DNA from: Actimicrobium antarcticum
GTDB taxonomy: Bacteria; Pseudomonadota; Gammaproteobacteria; Burkholderiales; Burkholderiaceae_D
Length of the DNA: 64,000 nucleotides
Reading direction: 5' to 3'
Assembly: GCF_039536745.1 (NCBI RefSeq)
Contig: NZ_BAAAZE010000005.1
Location: forward strand, 124,001 to 188,000
Shown here: positions 30,374 through 40,449 of the stretch, one piece after another
Layout of the letters: each line of letters starts with the position of its first letter
How positions within the stretch are numbered: position 1 is the stretch's first letter
Program-made: the position numbers and the translations under genes
Notes under the pieces: model-generated
The model's input: only the letters and a program-made list of their open reading frames with translations
Told to the model about the DNA's origin: nothing
Database searches by the model: none

Positions 30374-33300
30374 TGCGCAAACCGCCCATCCCCGGCGTCC
30401 GCGCGCCCAACCAGCGCCACACGGCCTGGTACTCGATCGATACCGGCTACCAGCGCATGGGACTGTTTTCGCCGTGGACGATCGCCGGTTTCGGCCTGGC
30501 AGTGGCCATCGGCTTGCTACTGGTGTACCCGTACAGCACGCTGGAGCAGCGGCTCACTGCCAGTGGCAGCGACAGCAAACCGGATCGGCTGACGGTCGAA
30601 TACCTGAAGGTATTTCTCAAAGCCGAGCCGAATGCTCTGGCACTGCGTGCCGCGCTGGTGGAACAACTGATCCGGCTAGGCTCCTTCCGCGAAGCGCGCG
30701 AAGCGATGCTTGGCCTGAAGCGCGCCACCAACCCGGCGGTCCGGCTCGATGCCGAATGGCAGGAGCTGGGCATGCTGGAAGGCGAGGCCTACGCTGCGCC
30801 CGAAGGTTCATTGCAACGCAAGAATGGTGTGCGGCTGCTGCATGCCCAATTGACGGTGTTGCTTGACCTGCCGCAAGACCCGCAGCATTTGCTGGTGCTG
30901 GCGCGCAAGGCGCTGGCGGCTGGCGACGTCCAGATTGCTGCGCGGGCCTTCCAGAAAATTGCCGCGCTGCCCGAAATCCTCGCGCCCGACATTTACGCCG
31001 AAGCGGCCCGCGCATCGCTGGGTCTGGGCAATTACCGGACTGCTGCCGATCTGTACTTTCGTGCGATGGTCTACACGCCGTTGATCAACCAGCGCCGCGC
31101 GTATTTTTTGGCCGGCATGCAAACCCTGCAGGCGACGGGTAACCCTGGCCTGCTCGTAGCAGAAGCCGACCTGCGTGTTGGCATGCTGATCAACGATACC
31201 GAGACGCTGCTGTTCCTGGCGCGCATGGCGCAATCGGCCAATCGCCTGGATGCTGCCGAACGCTACGCCAAACTGCTTCTGAAACTGTCGCTGCTGGAAC
31301 GCTGGCAGCACTATGAACTGCAACAGCACGGTATCGCGCTGGTGGCCTGGCAAAGTCCGGCAGACTTCTATGCCGGACTGAATCGCGCCCCTACCGGGCC
31401 GGTGCGGATACTGCGCGTGGCCGGCGCTGCTGCAAAGGAAGCCGCGCCGGGACTGGCCTTCAACGAAGAGGCGTACTCCCTCAGCTACAGTATTTTCCTG
31501 TCGAACCGCAATCTGGCCGATGCCCGTCGCGTCGCCGAATCGGCCGTGCAGCAGCGTCCCGATGACGCGCTCTGGCGCAAGCGGTTGGCGCAGGTCAGCG
31601 AGTGGGATACCGCGCCCGCTGCTGCCTTGCCGCAGTGGCTGGCCTACGCCCGGCTGACCGGCGATGAAGCTGCCTGGGACACGGTGCTGCGGCTGGGCAT
31701 CGGCTTGTCCGATCTCGATGCCCAGCTCACCGCCACCGAACACAAGGTCGCCATCGATCCTGCCAATCTGGCCATGCTCGAACGACTGCTGCAGCTGTAT
31801 GAAAGCGCCGGCCAGCCGGAGCGGGCGATGACGCTATTGCGCACCCGCCTGGCACAGCCGGCCTCGTCCAGAGCGACGCGCCAGCGTGAACTGAATTTGC
31901 TGGCGAGGCTGGCCGAGCGTACCGGCCGTGACGATGAGGCGCTGGCCACGCTGCAGCGCCTGCAGACCGAATTCGGTACGGATAGCCGCGTCGCGCTGCG
32001 TATTGCCAACATGCTGTACCAGCGCAACCAGACCGCGGCGGCATTTGCTGCACTTGAACGTGCCGCGCCGACTGCGCCGGTCACCGATGCCGCTTTCTGG
32101 CGCGCTTATGCCGAGGTGGCGAAGCTGCTGCAAAACGATGCCGTGGCAGAAATCGGTTACCGCAATTTGCTGGCTGGCGATGTGCAGACCGACGATGACC
32201 TGACCAACCTGATCGCGCTGCTGGAAACCACCCGTCCACTGGCCGCCGCACGTCTTGCCGAGTTTGCCTTTGCCACCAAAGGCAATCCGCGTACCGCCCT
32301 GCAGGCGCTGAACCTGCGCGCGCGGATAGGCGACTGGAGCGCTGCCCGCGCGCTGCTGGCCCGGCTCACGCCGGATCAGCGCAGAGTGCTGGAACAGGAC
32401 AGCAATTTCCTGTCATTGCGCGCGACCATCGCACAATCCAGCAACGATCTGCCGGGCGCGGCGCGTGACCTGCGCGCGGCGCTGGCCTTGCGCCCCGACG
32501 ATATGGAATTGCGTGCCGGGCTGGTCTGGGTCCTGATCGCCACCCGCGACATCGCACCACTGAAAAAAGCGCTGGCACTGTGGGCCGGCGATGCTGAAAA
32601 AAACAGTGCGCTATGGGACCCGTACGCGGCTGCCTACATGACGATCAATCGTCAGGATCTGGCGTTGCACTGGTTCCGCAAAGGCGGCTTCAAGGCCGAC
32701 GATTATCTGTGGCTGATGAGCTACGCCGAAGCGCTGGATGCCAATTCGCAGAAGGATCTGGCCTGGCGCATCCGGCGTCGCGCCTGGCTGGATTTGCGCG
32801 ATCCGGCGGTGCTGCGCAAAGCCAATCCCGAGCAGCTCGGCGCGCTACGCGACCGGCTGGCGGCAGTCGCACCGTTGTTCATGAGTGGCGATGGTTCCGA
32901 ACGCGTCATGCAGGCTTTACTGCGCGCCGATGTACGTACCCTGATCGCTGACGCACCCGCGCTGCCGACACCACGGTCCGGCAAGGAATTGCTGGCGCAG
33001 CTCGATGTGGCCGGCGAACGTCCGTTGCCGCTGCTGGAACAGGCAGACAAACAGCGCGCCGCCCAGCGCGAGCCGGATCCGATGACGGCATTGCTGTCAC
33101 CCGCCCAGGGAGCCAGCCGTCCGCATGATGATGCGCGCCTGTCGGCCACGGCACGCGAACTGGCGCTGGCCTATGCACTCAATCGCAACGCCAATGATCT
33201 GGCAGCAGCCTGGTTTGCCAGTCGATTCGCCGGTCAGTTGTCGAAGCCGCTATGGGGCGAGTTGTCGCTGGTGCTGGCATCGGATGATCGAACGCAATTG

Positions 33301-34392
33301 AACCGCCTGCTCGATGACTTGCCTGACTGGCTGCCGATGTATGACCGCATCGAAGCGGCGCAACGGGCTGGCCGTCCGGCACTGGCGCAGACGCTGGCGT
33401 TCGACCAGCTCGCCTTGTTGCCGCAGGACGAAGACCTGCACTTGCGCCTGACCACGATGACCACCGCGCAACCAGCCAACCTGTCATTTGACGTCACGCA
33501 AATGACGGTCTCGCCGTTGTCGGCGCGCGAGACGCAACTGCAGACCAGTGTCGATCTGACCCCCGGCCTGAAGCTGACGGTGGGATTGACCGAGCGCCAG
33601 TACGGCAGCCTCGATGACGCCGCGCTGGTGAATTTGCCCGGTACTGACCGGCAGCTGGAACTAAGCCTGCGCAAGCAACTCGACGACGGCTTTGTCTCGG
33701 CCACCGTACAGCAGCGGCAGGGTGCCGGAACCAACACCGGCTTGCGTCTGGAGTACAGCTTGTCGCTGACTCCGGCCATCAGCGTGGCAGGGCAGTTCGG
33801 CGTGCGACAGTTGGCAACCGAATCGGCACTGTTGCGGGTCGCGGCCATGCGCGATGGTGTCGAATCAACGGTTACCTACGCCATCAGTCGCGCCGAATAT
33901 ATCCGGCTTGGCCTGGCCTGGCACCGCTATGCCTCGCAGGCCGGTACCGTGCTTGGCAGCGGCGGCAACTGGAGCGCCGAAGCCGGCAGTCACTTGCGGC
34001 TGGAGTATCCCAATCTGACGGTACGGCTGTTTGCGTCCGGTTCCAGTTATCGCGATCGCGGACAGGTTGATGCGCTGTTCGCCAGCATCCTGCCGCCTGG
34101 CACCGATCCGACCACGATCCGGGCGTTGCCGGTCAACGAACGCATCGTCGGCATCAGCCTCGGCCTGGGCACGGTCATTGAAAATCGCTACAGCCGCGCA
34201 TGGAGGCCGTTCGCCGAAATCGGCGCGACCCGCAGCGATGTGGCCGGTGGTGGATACAACCTGCGCGCCGGGATTGCCGGCAGCGTACTTGGACAGGACC
34301 TGATGACGCTGCGCGGATTGCGTGTCAGCGGTAGCGCGGCATCGCCGCAAGGCAGTCAGGAAGTCGGACTCGATTACAAATGGTTTTTTTAG
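30370..34392 (+). CDS. pelB: Pel outer-membrane porin with TPR scaffold
   Basis: A 1340-residue protein with an N-terminal membrane anchor (about residues 30–53). A very long helical region of tetratricopeptide-type repeats follows (about 60–1000; for example NALALRAALVEQLIRLGSFREAREAMLGL). The C-terminal beta-barrel (about 1030–1340) ends in the aromatic-rich VGLDYKWFF typical of outer-membrane barrels. It exports Pel and positions PelA in the periplasm. The start overlaps the pelA stop as ATGA. It is longer than P. aeruginosa PelB (about 1190 residues); the extra length seems to lie in the TPR region. Confidence 0.9.
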   Translation: MMRKPPIPGVRAPNQRHTAWYSIDTGYQRMGLFSPWTIAGFGLAVAIGLLLVYPYSTLEQRLTASGSDSKPDRLTVEYLKVFLKAEPNALALRAALVEQLIRLGSFREAREAMLGLKRATNPAVRLDAEWQELGMLEGEAYAAPEGSLQRKNGVRLLHAQLTVLLDLPQDPQHLLVLARKALAAGDVQIAARAFQKIAALPEILAPDIYAEAARASLGLGNYRTAADLYFRAMVYTPLINQRRAYFLAGMQTLQATGNPGLLVAEADLRVGMLINDTETLLFLARMAQSANRLDAAERYAKLLLKLSLLERWQHYELQQHGIALVAWQSPADFYAGLNRAPTGPVRILRVAGAAAKEAAPGLAFNEEAYSLSYSIFLSNRNLADARRVAESAVQQRPDDALWRKRLAQVSEWDTAPAAALPQWLAYARLTGDEAAWDTVLRLGIGLSDLDAQLTATEHKVAIDPANLAMLERLLQLYESAGQPERAMTLLRTRLAQPASSRATRQRELNLLARLAERTGRDDEALATLQRLQTEFGTDSRVALRIANMLYQRNQTAAAFAALERAAPTAPVTDAAFWRAYAEVAKLLQNDAVAEIGYRNLLAGDVQTDDDLTNLIALLETTRPLAAARLAEFAFATKGNPRTALQALNLRARIGDWSAARALLARLTPDQRRVLEQDSNFLSLRATIAQSSNDLPGAARDLRAALALRPDDMELRAGLVWVLIATRDIAPLKKALALWAGDAEKNSALWDPYAAAYMTINRQDLALHWFRKGGFKADDYLWLMSYAEALDANSQKDLAWRIRRRAWLDLRDPAVLRKANPEQLGALRDRLAAVAPLFMSGDGSERVMQALLRADVRTLIADAPALPTPRSGKELLAQLDVAGERPLPLLEQADKQRAAQREPDPMTALLSPAQGASRPHDDARLSATARELALAYALNRNANDLAAAWFASRFAGQLSKPLWGELSLVLASDDRTQLNRLLDDLPDWLPMYDRIEAAQRAGRPALAQTLAFDQLALLPQDEDLHLRLTTMTTAQPANLSFDVTQMTVSPLSARETQLQTSVDLTPGLKLTVGLTERQYGSLDDAALVNLPGTDRQLELSLRKQLDDGFVSATVQQRQGAGTNTGLRLEYSLSLTPAISVAGQFGVRQLATESALLRVAAMRDGVESTVTYAISRAEYIRLGLAWHRYASQAGTVLGSGGNWSAEAGSHLRLEYPNLTVRLFASGSSYRDRGQVDALFASILPPGTDPTTIRALPVNERIVGISLGLGTVIENRYSRAWRPFAEIGATRSDVAGGGYNLRAGIAGSVLGQDLMTLRGLRVSGSAASPQGSQEVGLDYKWFF

Positions 34393-34400
34393 AGGGCACT

Positions 34401-34946
34401 ATGAAACAACAATCCCGTCGCATGTTCCGTTCACTCGTGCTGGTTGCCCTGGTCGGCTTCCTCGGTGCCTGTTCCACCCTGCATGTCGGTACTGCGCCGA
34501 CACTCGAACCGGGCGCCCGCTGGGCCATCCTGCCGTTCGTGAACCAGACTGAAACGCCGCAAGCCGGCCTGCGTGCAGAATCGATCGCCGAAAGCCTGTT
34601 ACGGGTCGATGGCATCAGCAAGCTGCAGCGCTATCCGACTGCCTTGAATACCGAAACCCTGTTCGAACCGATGGACCGCAAGCAGTTCGATGCGGCACTG
34701 GCCTGGGCCCGCAGCGAAAAAATCCGCTACGCGCTGGCCGGTAGCGTCGACGAATGGCGCTACAAGGTCGGCATCGATGGCGAGCCGGCTGCCGGCGTGA
34801 CGCTGCAAGTGATCGACGTGCAAAGCGGCGACGTGCTGTGGGCCGCCGCGGGTGGCAGTACCGGCTGGAGCCGCGAATCGTTGTCGGGCGTGGCCCAGAA
34901 ACTGGTCGCCAAGCTGTTGCGCCCGGTACTGGCTGCAGCACGCTAA
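34401..34946 (+). CDS. pelC: Pel secretion lipoprotein
   Basis: A 181-residue outer-membrane lipoprotein. The signal peptide ends in the lipobox LGAC (Cys24). The mature domain (RWAILPFVNQTETPQAGLRAESIAESLLR ... VTLQVIDVQSGDVLWAAAGG) matches the PelC fold, whose ring of subunits guides the cationic polymer to the PelB pore. GAGGG precedes the ATG, eight bases after pelB. P. aeruginosa PelC is 172 residues. Confidence 0.92.
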   Translation: MKQQSRRMFRSLVLVALVGFLGACSTLHVGTAPTLEPGARWAILPFVNQTETPQAGLRAESIAESLLRVDGISKLQRYPTALNTETLFEPMDRKQFDAALAWARSEKIRYALAGSVDEWRYKVGIDGEPAAGVTLQVIDVQSGDVLWAAAGGSTGWSRESLSGVAQKLVAKLLRPVLAAAR

Positions 34947-34960
34947 GCTGGTCCGGCCAG

Positions 34961-36358
34961 ATGAACGTGTCTTTGCGTGACCTGACCCGGCGGATGCTGC
35001 CATCGGTCAGCCCGGGTGCCGCGCCGGCGCTGGCCTGGATCATGGCGGCGCTGGAAGCCATTGTGCTTTGCGCGCTGGCATTGGGCCTGAGTTGCTGGAT
35101 CGCCCCGGCCGACCCGCTGGGCCTGCGCGAAACCTTTCCATGGATCTGGATCGTGCCGGCACTGCTGGCGATGCGCTACGGAACCGCCATCGGCGTGCTG
35201 GCGGTGCTTGCACTGATCGGCTTCTGGCTGCTGCAGCCGCTGCTGGCCGGGGTGGGGATTTCTGTTCCTGCCGAGTTTCCGAAGGCGTTTTTTCTGGGTG
35301 GTCTGGTACTGACGCTGATCTGTGCCCAGTTTTGCGATATCTGGACTGCGCGCACGCGCCGATTGCGGGCGGTGAATGCCTACCTTGACGAGCGTTTGAC
35401 CACGCTGACCAAAAACCATTTTCTGTTGCGCCTGTCGCATGAACGGCTGGAGCAGGATTTGCTGGCCAAACCGCTGACCTTGCGGGAAACGCTGGCACGC
35501 CTGCGCGTCCTGACTGCGCAGACCGGCGACATCGTGGACGATCGCGGTGTTTTGCCCGGGCTACCCGGCGCGCGCGAATTTATCCAGTTGCTGGGTCAAA
35601 GCTGCCAGCTGGAGATTGCTGCGGTTCATGCGGCCACCGGTCGCGACCAGTTTGCAGCGATCCCGTCTGCCTTTCTGGGGACCCCGACCGAACTGGATCA
35701 GAACGATCCGCTGGTGCGCTATTGCCTGTCCGAGGGTCGCCTGGCGCATGTGCAGACGACCGACATTTCGGCGGCCGAGCGCAGTGCCAGCCGTTATCTG
35801 ATCTGTGCGCCACTGATGCCGTCCAATGCCGAATCGGTCGGCCTGCTGGTGGTGGAAAAGCTGCCTTTTTTTGCCCTCAACGATGATGCCCTGCAACTGC
35901 TGTCAGTACTGATCGGTTACTACGCGGATGGCGTGCAGCTGGGCCATCTGGTGGGCGATTTCGTTACAGCGGTACCGGGCTGTCCGGCCGACCTGGCACT
36001 GGACATGCTGCGCCTGCACCGGATTCGCGTTGAAGCCGGTATCGAGTCTTCGCTGGTGGCGCTGGTGTTTGCCAACGATGAGGCTTCACTGGACCACTTT
36101 GCCCAGGTCAAGCGGCTCAAGCGCGGTGTCGACCTGTCCTGGGAAATCACCGGGGCCACCCATTCGGCATTGATCACCTTGCTGCCACTGGCAGCTGAAG
36201 CAGCCGTGGATGGTTACCTGCTACGGATCGAGGCGGCGCTGATGCAACAGTCCGGCAGTAATTTTGTGGCCAGTCAGATCGTCACGCATACGGCGCGCCT
36301 GGGGCACGCCGAACCGACAGACACGCTGTTTGGCCTGGTGCGGCGCTGTGCTTTATAA
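34961..36358 (+). CDS. pelD: Pel c-di-GMP receptor (membrane GAF/degenerate GGDEF protein)
   Basis: A 465-residue inner-membrane protein. Four membrane helices lie at about residues 25–130, then a short coiled region, a GAF domain (about 170–320; SCQLEIAAVHAATG, SRYLICAPLMP) and a degenerate GGDEF domain without the catalytic motif. The inhibitory-site motif RxxD is present as R388-G-V-D391 in KRGVDLSWE, at the position known to bind c-di-GMP in P. aeruginosa PelD. It should activate polymerisation with PelE, PelF and PelG. The start at 34961 lies 14 bases after pelC. Confidence 0.92.
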   Translation: MNVSLRDLTRRMLPSVSPGAAPALAWIMAALEAIVLCALALGLSCWIAPADPLGLRETFPWIWIVPALLAMRYGTAIGVLAVLALIGFWLLQPLLAGVGISVPAEFPKAFFLGGLVLTLICAQFCDIWTARTRRLRAVNAYLDERLTTLTKNHFLLRLSHERLEQDLLAKPLTLRETLARLRVLTAQTGDIVDDRGVLPGLPGAREFIQLLGQSCQLEIAAVHAATGRDQFAAIPSAFLGTPTELDQNDPLVRYCLSEGRLAHVQTTDISAAERSASRYLICAPLMPSNAESVGLLVVEKLPFFALNDDALQLLSVLIGYYADGVQLGHLVGDFVTAVPGCPADLALDMLRLHRIRVEAGIESSLVALVFANDEASLDHFAQVKRLKRGVDLSWEITGATHSALITLLPLAAEAAVDGYLLRIEAALMQQSGSNFVASQIVTHTARLGHAEPTDTLFGLVRRCAL

Positions 36359-37412
36359 ACTTATTTTTTTCGCACTGTCGTTCGAGCTGAGCTCGATCGG
36401 CCTGCTGTTCATTGACAGCCATAGCATTGCGCTGATCGGCAGCTATCTGCTGTTGCACGCGATCGGTTGCGCGTTGCTCTCGCTTGCACTCTCCTTGCTG
36501 TTGCCGGCCCGATACCAGCACCCGCGTAGTTGGGTGCTGGTGTATCTGTTTGCGTTCAATTTTTTCATGCCACTCATTGGTCTGGTCTGTGTCACCGCCG
36601 GTCTGTTGCTGGGCTTCTGGTTGCCACGGACCTTCCGGAAAAACCCTTTTGATACCACCGAAGAATTGCGCTTTACGACTCACCGCAATCACGAAGGTAC
36701 CGGCTTTCGCGGTGGCCAGGTGCGCGCCCAGCTCGGCAACAGCGAGACGCCGCTCGACCAGCGTCTCAAGGCGCTGGCGGCGGTGCAGGATACGCCGGCG
36801 CGGGCCACTGGCAGCCTGTTACGTACGCTGCTGGCGGACCCGGCGGATGACATGCGCTTGCTGGCCTACGGCATCCTCGACAGCAAGGAAAAGCAGATCA
36901 CCCAGCGCATTCTGGAACGCCGTCATCTGCTCGACAAGTCGGATGATCCCAAAGAGCAATTCCGGCTCAACAAGCTTATCGCCGAGTTGTACTGGGAATT
37001 AATTTATCAGGATCTGGTGCAAGGCGACATGCGCAGTTTCTCGGCAGGGCAGGTGCGCAAATACGCGTATCGTGCGCTGGAACTCAATACCGGCGATGCG
37101 GGTTTGTGGTTTCTGCTGACCCGGCTGGAGCTGTTCAGCGGCCAGGTCGAAGCCGCTGCGCAGGCACTCATGCAGGCACAAAAAGGGCAATTTGCCCAGG
37201 AACGGTTGTTGCCGTATTTTGCCGAGCTGCGCTTTTTGCAGCGACGCTTTGACGAAGTGCGGGCGCTGTTCGACGAACTTGCCGACCAGCCCGGTGTGCC
37301 TGCGCTGGCACAAAGCCGGCGTTACTGGCGTCCGGAACTGATAGGCGGTGCCCCGGTAATGCCGTTGGCTTATCGGCCACTTCAGCCACAGCAGAAAGAG
37401 AATCCCGCGTGA
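36348..37412 (+). CDS. pelE: Pel inner-membrane TPR protein
   Basis: A 354-residue protein with two or three N-terminal membrane helices (about 5–95). A TPR-like helical region follows (for example LKALAAVQDTPARATGSLLRTLL, YRALELNTGDAGLWFLLTRLELFSGQVEAAAQAL). PelE scaffolds the PelD–PelF–PelG synthase complex. The start is a GTG at 36348, overlapping the end of pelD by 11 bases. The usual length is about 330. No strong ribosome site is seen, which fits coupling to pelD. Confidence 0.88.
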   Translation: MLYKLIFFALSFELSSIGLLFIDSHSIALIGSYLLLHAIGCALLSLALSLLLPARYQHPRSWVLVYLFAFNFFMPLIGLVCVTAGLLLGFWLPRTFRKNPFDTTEELRFTTHRNHEGTGFRGGQVRAQLGNSETPLDQRLKALAAVQDTPARATGSLLRTLLADPADDMRLLAYGILDSKEKQITQRILERRHLLDKSDDPKEQFRLNKLIAELYWELIYQDLVQGDMRSFSAGQVRKYAYRALELNTGDAGLWFLLTRLELFSGQVEAAAQALMQAQKGQFAQERLLPYFAELRFLQRRFDEVRALFDELADQPGVPALAQSRRYWRPELIGGAPVMPLAYRPLQPQQKENPA

Positions 37413-39022
37413 GTACCGACACCCGAAGCCATCGCACGGCCACCGATTGCGACGTGATGTTGCTGCTTGAAGGTACCTTTCCGTATGTCAGCGGGGGTGT
37501 CTCCAGCTGGGTCAACCAGATCATTCGCGGGTTTCCGCATATCCGCTTCGGCATCTGTTTTATCGGCAGCCGGCGCGAGGATTATGGGGATGCGAAATAT
37601 GCCTTGCCGGACAACGTCGTGCATCTCGAAGCGCACTATCTGCACGAGCGCCACGAGGCGCCGTTGGTGATGCCGCAGCGCGGGGATGCCACCGCCTTTG
37701 CGCAGATGGATGCACTGCATCAGCAACTGCGTGTACCGCATCGCGCCGGCACCGAACCGGGCCGGATTTCGGCGTCGCTGCAAGAATTGTCGCCGTTGCT
37801 GCAGGATGGCGCGGCGCTGGATGAAGCGGCCTTCCTGTACAGCGAGTCGTCCTGGCAGTACATCGCCGAAAGTTATCGCTCGCACTGCACCGACCCGTCG
37901 TTTGTCGATTACTTCTGGACCGTGCGGATCATGCATGCGCCGATCTGGACGTTGGCGCGGATCGGCAAGAACCTGATTCCGGCCCGTGCCTATCACAGCA
38001 TTTCGACCGGTTATGCCGGCCTGCTGGGTGCGCTGCTCAAGCAGCAAACCGGCCGCCCGCTCATCTTGTCCGAGCACGGCATCTATACCAAGGAACGCAA
38101 GATCGACCTGTTCCAGAGCGAATGGATCCACGACAACCGTGGCGTGTTCGAAAAAGACGCATCGCAGTTGTCGTACTTCCGTGACCTGTGGATACGGTTT
38201 TTCGAAGCGCTCGGCCGGATCTGCTACGAGGCGTCCAACCAGATCGTTGCGTTGTACGACACCAACCGGCTGCGCCAGATCAACGATGGTGCAGCACCGG
38301 AGCGCACCCGCAATATTCCGAATGGCATCGACCTGCCGCGCTTTGCCGCACTGCGTGCACTGCGGCCCGCCACGCCGCCACCGGTGCTGTGTCTGATCGG
38401 GCGCGTGGTGCCGATCAAGGATGTCAAGACCTTCATCCGCGCCATGCGCAGCGTGGTCACGCTGATGCCCGCTGCGCAGGGCTGGATCGCCGGTCCCGAC
38501 GACGAAGATCCGGAATATGCCGAAGAATGCCGCAGCATCGCCGAGGGGCTGGATTTACAGGACAACATCCGCTTCCTCGGTTACCAGAAGGTCGATGCTC
38601 TGTTGCCGCAGATCGGACTGGTGGTGCTCTCCAGTATCAGCGAAGCCTTGCCGCTGGTATTGCTGGAAGGCTTTGCCGCGGGCGTGCCGGCGGTGGCCAC
38701 CGATGTGGGTTCGTGCCGGCAGTTAATCCACGGACTCGGTGCGGAAGACCAGGCGCTCGGCGTTGCCGGCGCCATCGTCGGTATCGCGGAACCGCAGGCG
38801 CTGGCACGGGCCGCGGTGGACCTGCTGGGCGACACCGTGCGCTGGCATGCGGCGCAAGCTGCCGGCATCACACGGGTCGAGCGTTACTACACGCAGGACA
38901 TGATGTTCGACGCTTACGCATCGCTGTATGACAACGCGCTGCAGCAGTCGGGTCAGACGCCGGCCCCGACGACAGCGGCGGTGTGCCCGGTCCGCGCACC
39001 TTCACATCAACCAGGTAACTGA
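37409..39022 (+). CDS. pelF: Pel polymerase, GT4-family glycosyltransferase
   Basis: A 537-residue cytoplasmic glycosyltransferase that uses UDP-GalNAc-type donors to build Pel. The N-terminal half has LLLEGTFPYVSGGVSSWVNQII and SEHGIYTKERKIDL. The GT-B nucleotide half has PVLCLIGRVVPIKDVKTFIRA and the EX7E motif in SSISEALPLVLLEGFAAGVP. The GTG start overlaps the pelE stop (GTGA). P. aeruginosa PelF is about 507 residues; the extra residues are at the low-complexity C-terminus. Confidence 0.93.
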   Translation: MSTDTRSHRTATDCDVMLLLEGTFPYVSGGVSSWVNQIIRGFPHIRFGICFIGSRREDYGDAKYALPDNVVHLEAHYLHERHEAPLVMPQRGDATAFAQMDALHQQLRVPHRAGTEPGRISASLQELSPLLQDGAALDEAAFLYSESSWQYIAESYRSHCTDPSFVDYFWTVRIMHAPIWTLARIGKNLIPARAYHSISTGYAGLLGALLKQQTGRPLILSEHGIYTKERKIDLFQSEWIHDNRGVFEKDASQLSYFRDLWIRFFEALGRICYEASNQIVALYDTNRLRQINDGAAPERTRNIPNGIDLPRFAALRALRPATPPPVLCLIGRVVPIKDVKTFIRAMRSVVTLMPAAQGWIAGPDDEDPEYAEECRSIAEGLDLQDNIRFLGYQKVDALLPQIGLVVLSSISEALPLVLLEGFAAGVPAVATDVGSCRQLIHGLGAEDQALGVAGAIVGIAEPQALARAAVDLLGDTVRWHAAQAAGITRVERYYTQDMMFDAYASLYDNALQQSGQTPAPTTAAVCPVRAPSHQPGN

Positions 39023-39028
39023 GTAGCC

Positions 39029-40399
39029 ATGGCCGGTATCGGATTCGAACTTCGCAAGATCCTCAAACGTGACAACCTGCTCTCGCTGATGCAGGCGTAT
39101 TCCTACGCCGCCGTGATCAGTTCGGGACCATGGGTATTGTCGATCGTCGGCATCCTGATCATCGGTGTGATGAGCTACGCCATCGTCCTGCCCAATCTGC
39201 TGATCGTGCAGTTCCAGGTCAGCATTACCTACGTGATTGCCGGATCGCTGATTTTTACGGGACCGTTCCAGCTCGCTTTCACCCGCTTCACTGCCGACCG
39301 GCTGTTCGAAAAGAGCAACGACGTGATCCTGACGAACTTCCATGGCGTCACGCTGGCCCTGACGGTAGTCGGTGGACTGATCGGACTGCTGTGCATTGTC
39401 TTCCTGTTCCCGGACCAAAGCGTGATGTACCGGCTGTTGTTGCTGGCGGCCTTTGTCATCATGTCCAACATCTGGATTGCGACGATTTTTTTGTCCGGCA
39501 TGAAGCAGTACAAGGAAATCGTCTGGCTCTACCTGTTCGGTTATTCGGTGACGGTGGCTGCTGCACTGATCATGCGTCCTTTCGGACTGGAAGGCTTGAT
39601 GGCCGGCTTCGTGATCGGCCAGGCGCTGCTGTTGATGGGCATGACGATCCTGATTCTGCGCAACTACCCGGCGCAACGCTTCATCTCGTTCGAGTTCTTT
39701 GAACGCAAGAAGCTGTATCCGTCGCTGCTGGCGATCGGGCTGCTGTACAACCTCGGGATCTGGATCGACAAGTTCGTATTCTGGTTTAACGCTGACACCA
39801 GCCAGGCCATCATCGGGCCGCTGCGCGCATCCGTGATTTATGACCTGCCGGTGTTTCTTGCCTACCTGTCGATTATTCCGGGGATGGCGATTTTCCTGTT
39901 GCGCATGGAAACCGATTTTGTCGAGTACTACGACAAGTTCTATCAGGCAGTGCGTTCTGGCGGATCGCTGGAAAGCATCGAAGAAGCCCGTAACGGCATG
40001 GTCGAAACCATCCGCCTCGGCATCTTCGAAATCATCAAGATCCAAACCATCGCGGCCTTGCTCCTGATCGTGGTCGGTGATGTCACGCTGAAATGGCTGG
40101 GAATATCCACGCTGTACTTGCCGTTGCTGTACATCGACGTGATTGCTGCCGGATTGCAGGTGGTGTTGCTGGGTGTGCTGAATGTGTTTTTCTATCTGGA
40201 TAAACGGCGCATCGTGCTCGGGCTGTGTATCGGCTTCGTGGTGCTGAACCTGTTGTTCACGCTGGTATCGGTGTGGCTGGGGCCGGCGTTTTACGGGTAT
40301 GGATTTGCGGTGGCGTTGCTGATTGTGGTGATGGCGGGATTTGTGATGTTGTCGCGGACGCTTGGGGTGCTGGAGTATGAGACCTTCATGCTGCAGTAG
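39029..40399 (+). CDS. pelG: Pel inner-membrane transporter (Wzx-like)
   Basis: A 456-residue polytopic membrane protein, predicted to have about twelve helices, opening MAGIGFELRKILKRDNLLSL as PelG proteins do. The length equals that of P. aeruginosa PelG. It belongs to the polysaccharide-flippase superfamily and should form the inner-membrane channel of the Pel synthase with PelD, PelE and PelF. It begins six bases after pelF. No simple terminator follows; the first hairpin downstream is the repeat hairpin at 40581–40672. Confidence 0.93.
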   Translation: MAGIGFELRKILKRDNLLSLMQAYSYAAVISSGPWVLSIVGILIIGVMSYAIVLPNLLIVQFQVSITYVIAGSLIFTGPFQLAFTRFTADRLFEKSNDVILTNFHGVTLALTVVGGLIGLLCIVFLFPDQSVMYRLLLLAAFVIMSNIWIATIFLSGMKQYKEIVWLYLFGYSVTVAAALIMRPFGLEGLMAGFVIGQALLLMGMTILILRNYPAQRFISFEFFERKKLYPSLLAIGLLYNLGIWIDKFVFWFNADTSQAIIGPLRASVIYDLPVFLAYLSIIPGMAIFLLRMETDFVEYYDKFYQAVRSGGSLESIEEARNGMVETIRLGIFEIIKIQTIAALLLIVVGDVTLKWLGISTLYLPLLYIDVIAAGLQVVLLGVLNVFFYLDKRRIVLGLCIGFVVLNLLFTLVSVWLGPAFYGYGFAVALLIVVMAGFVMLSRTLGVLEYETFMLQ

Positions 40400-40449
40400 G
40401 GGGCTGTGTCGCTCAGCATGCGTCAGGTTGCCAACGCGGTGCGGTTGTT

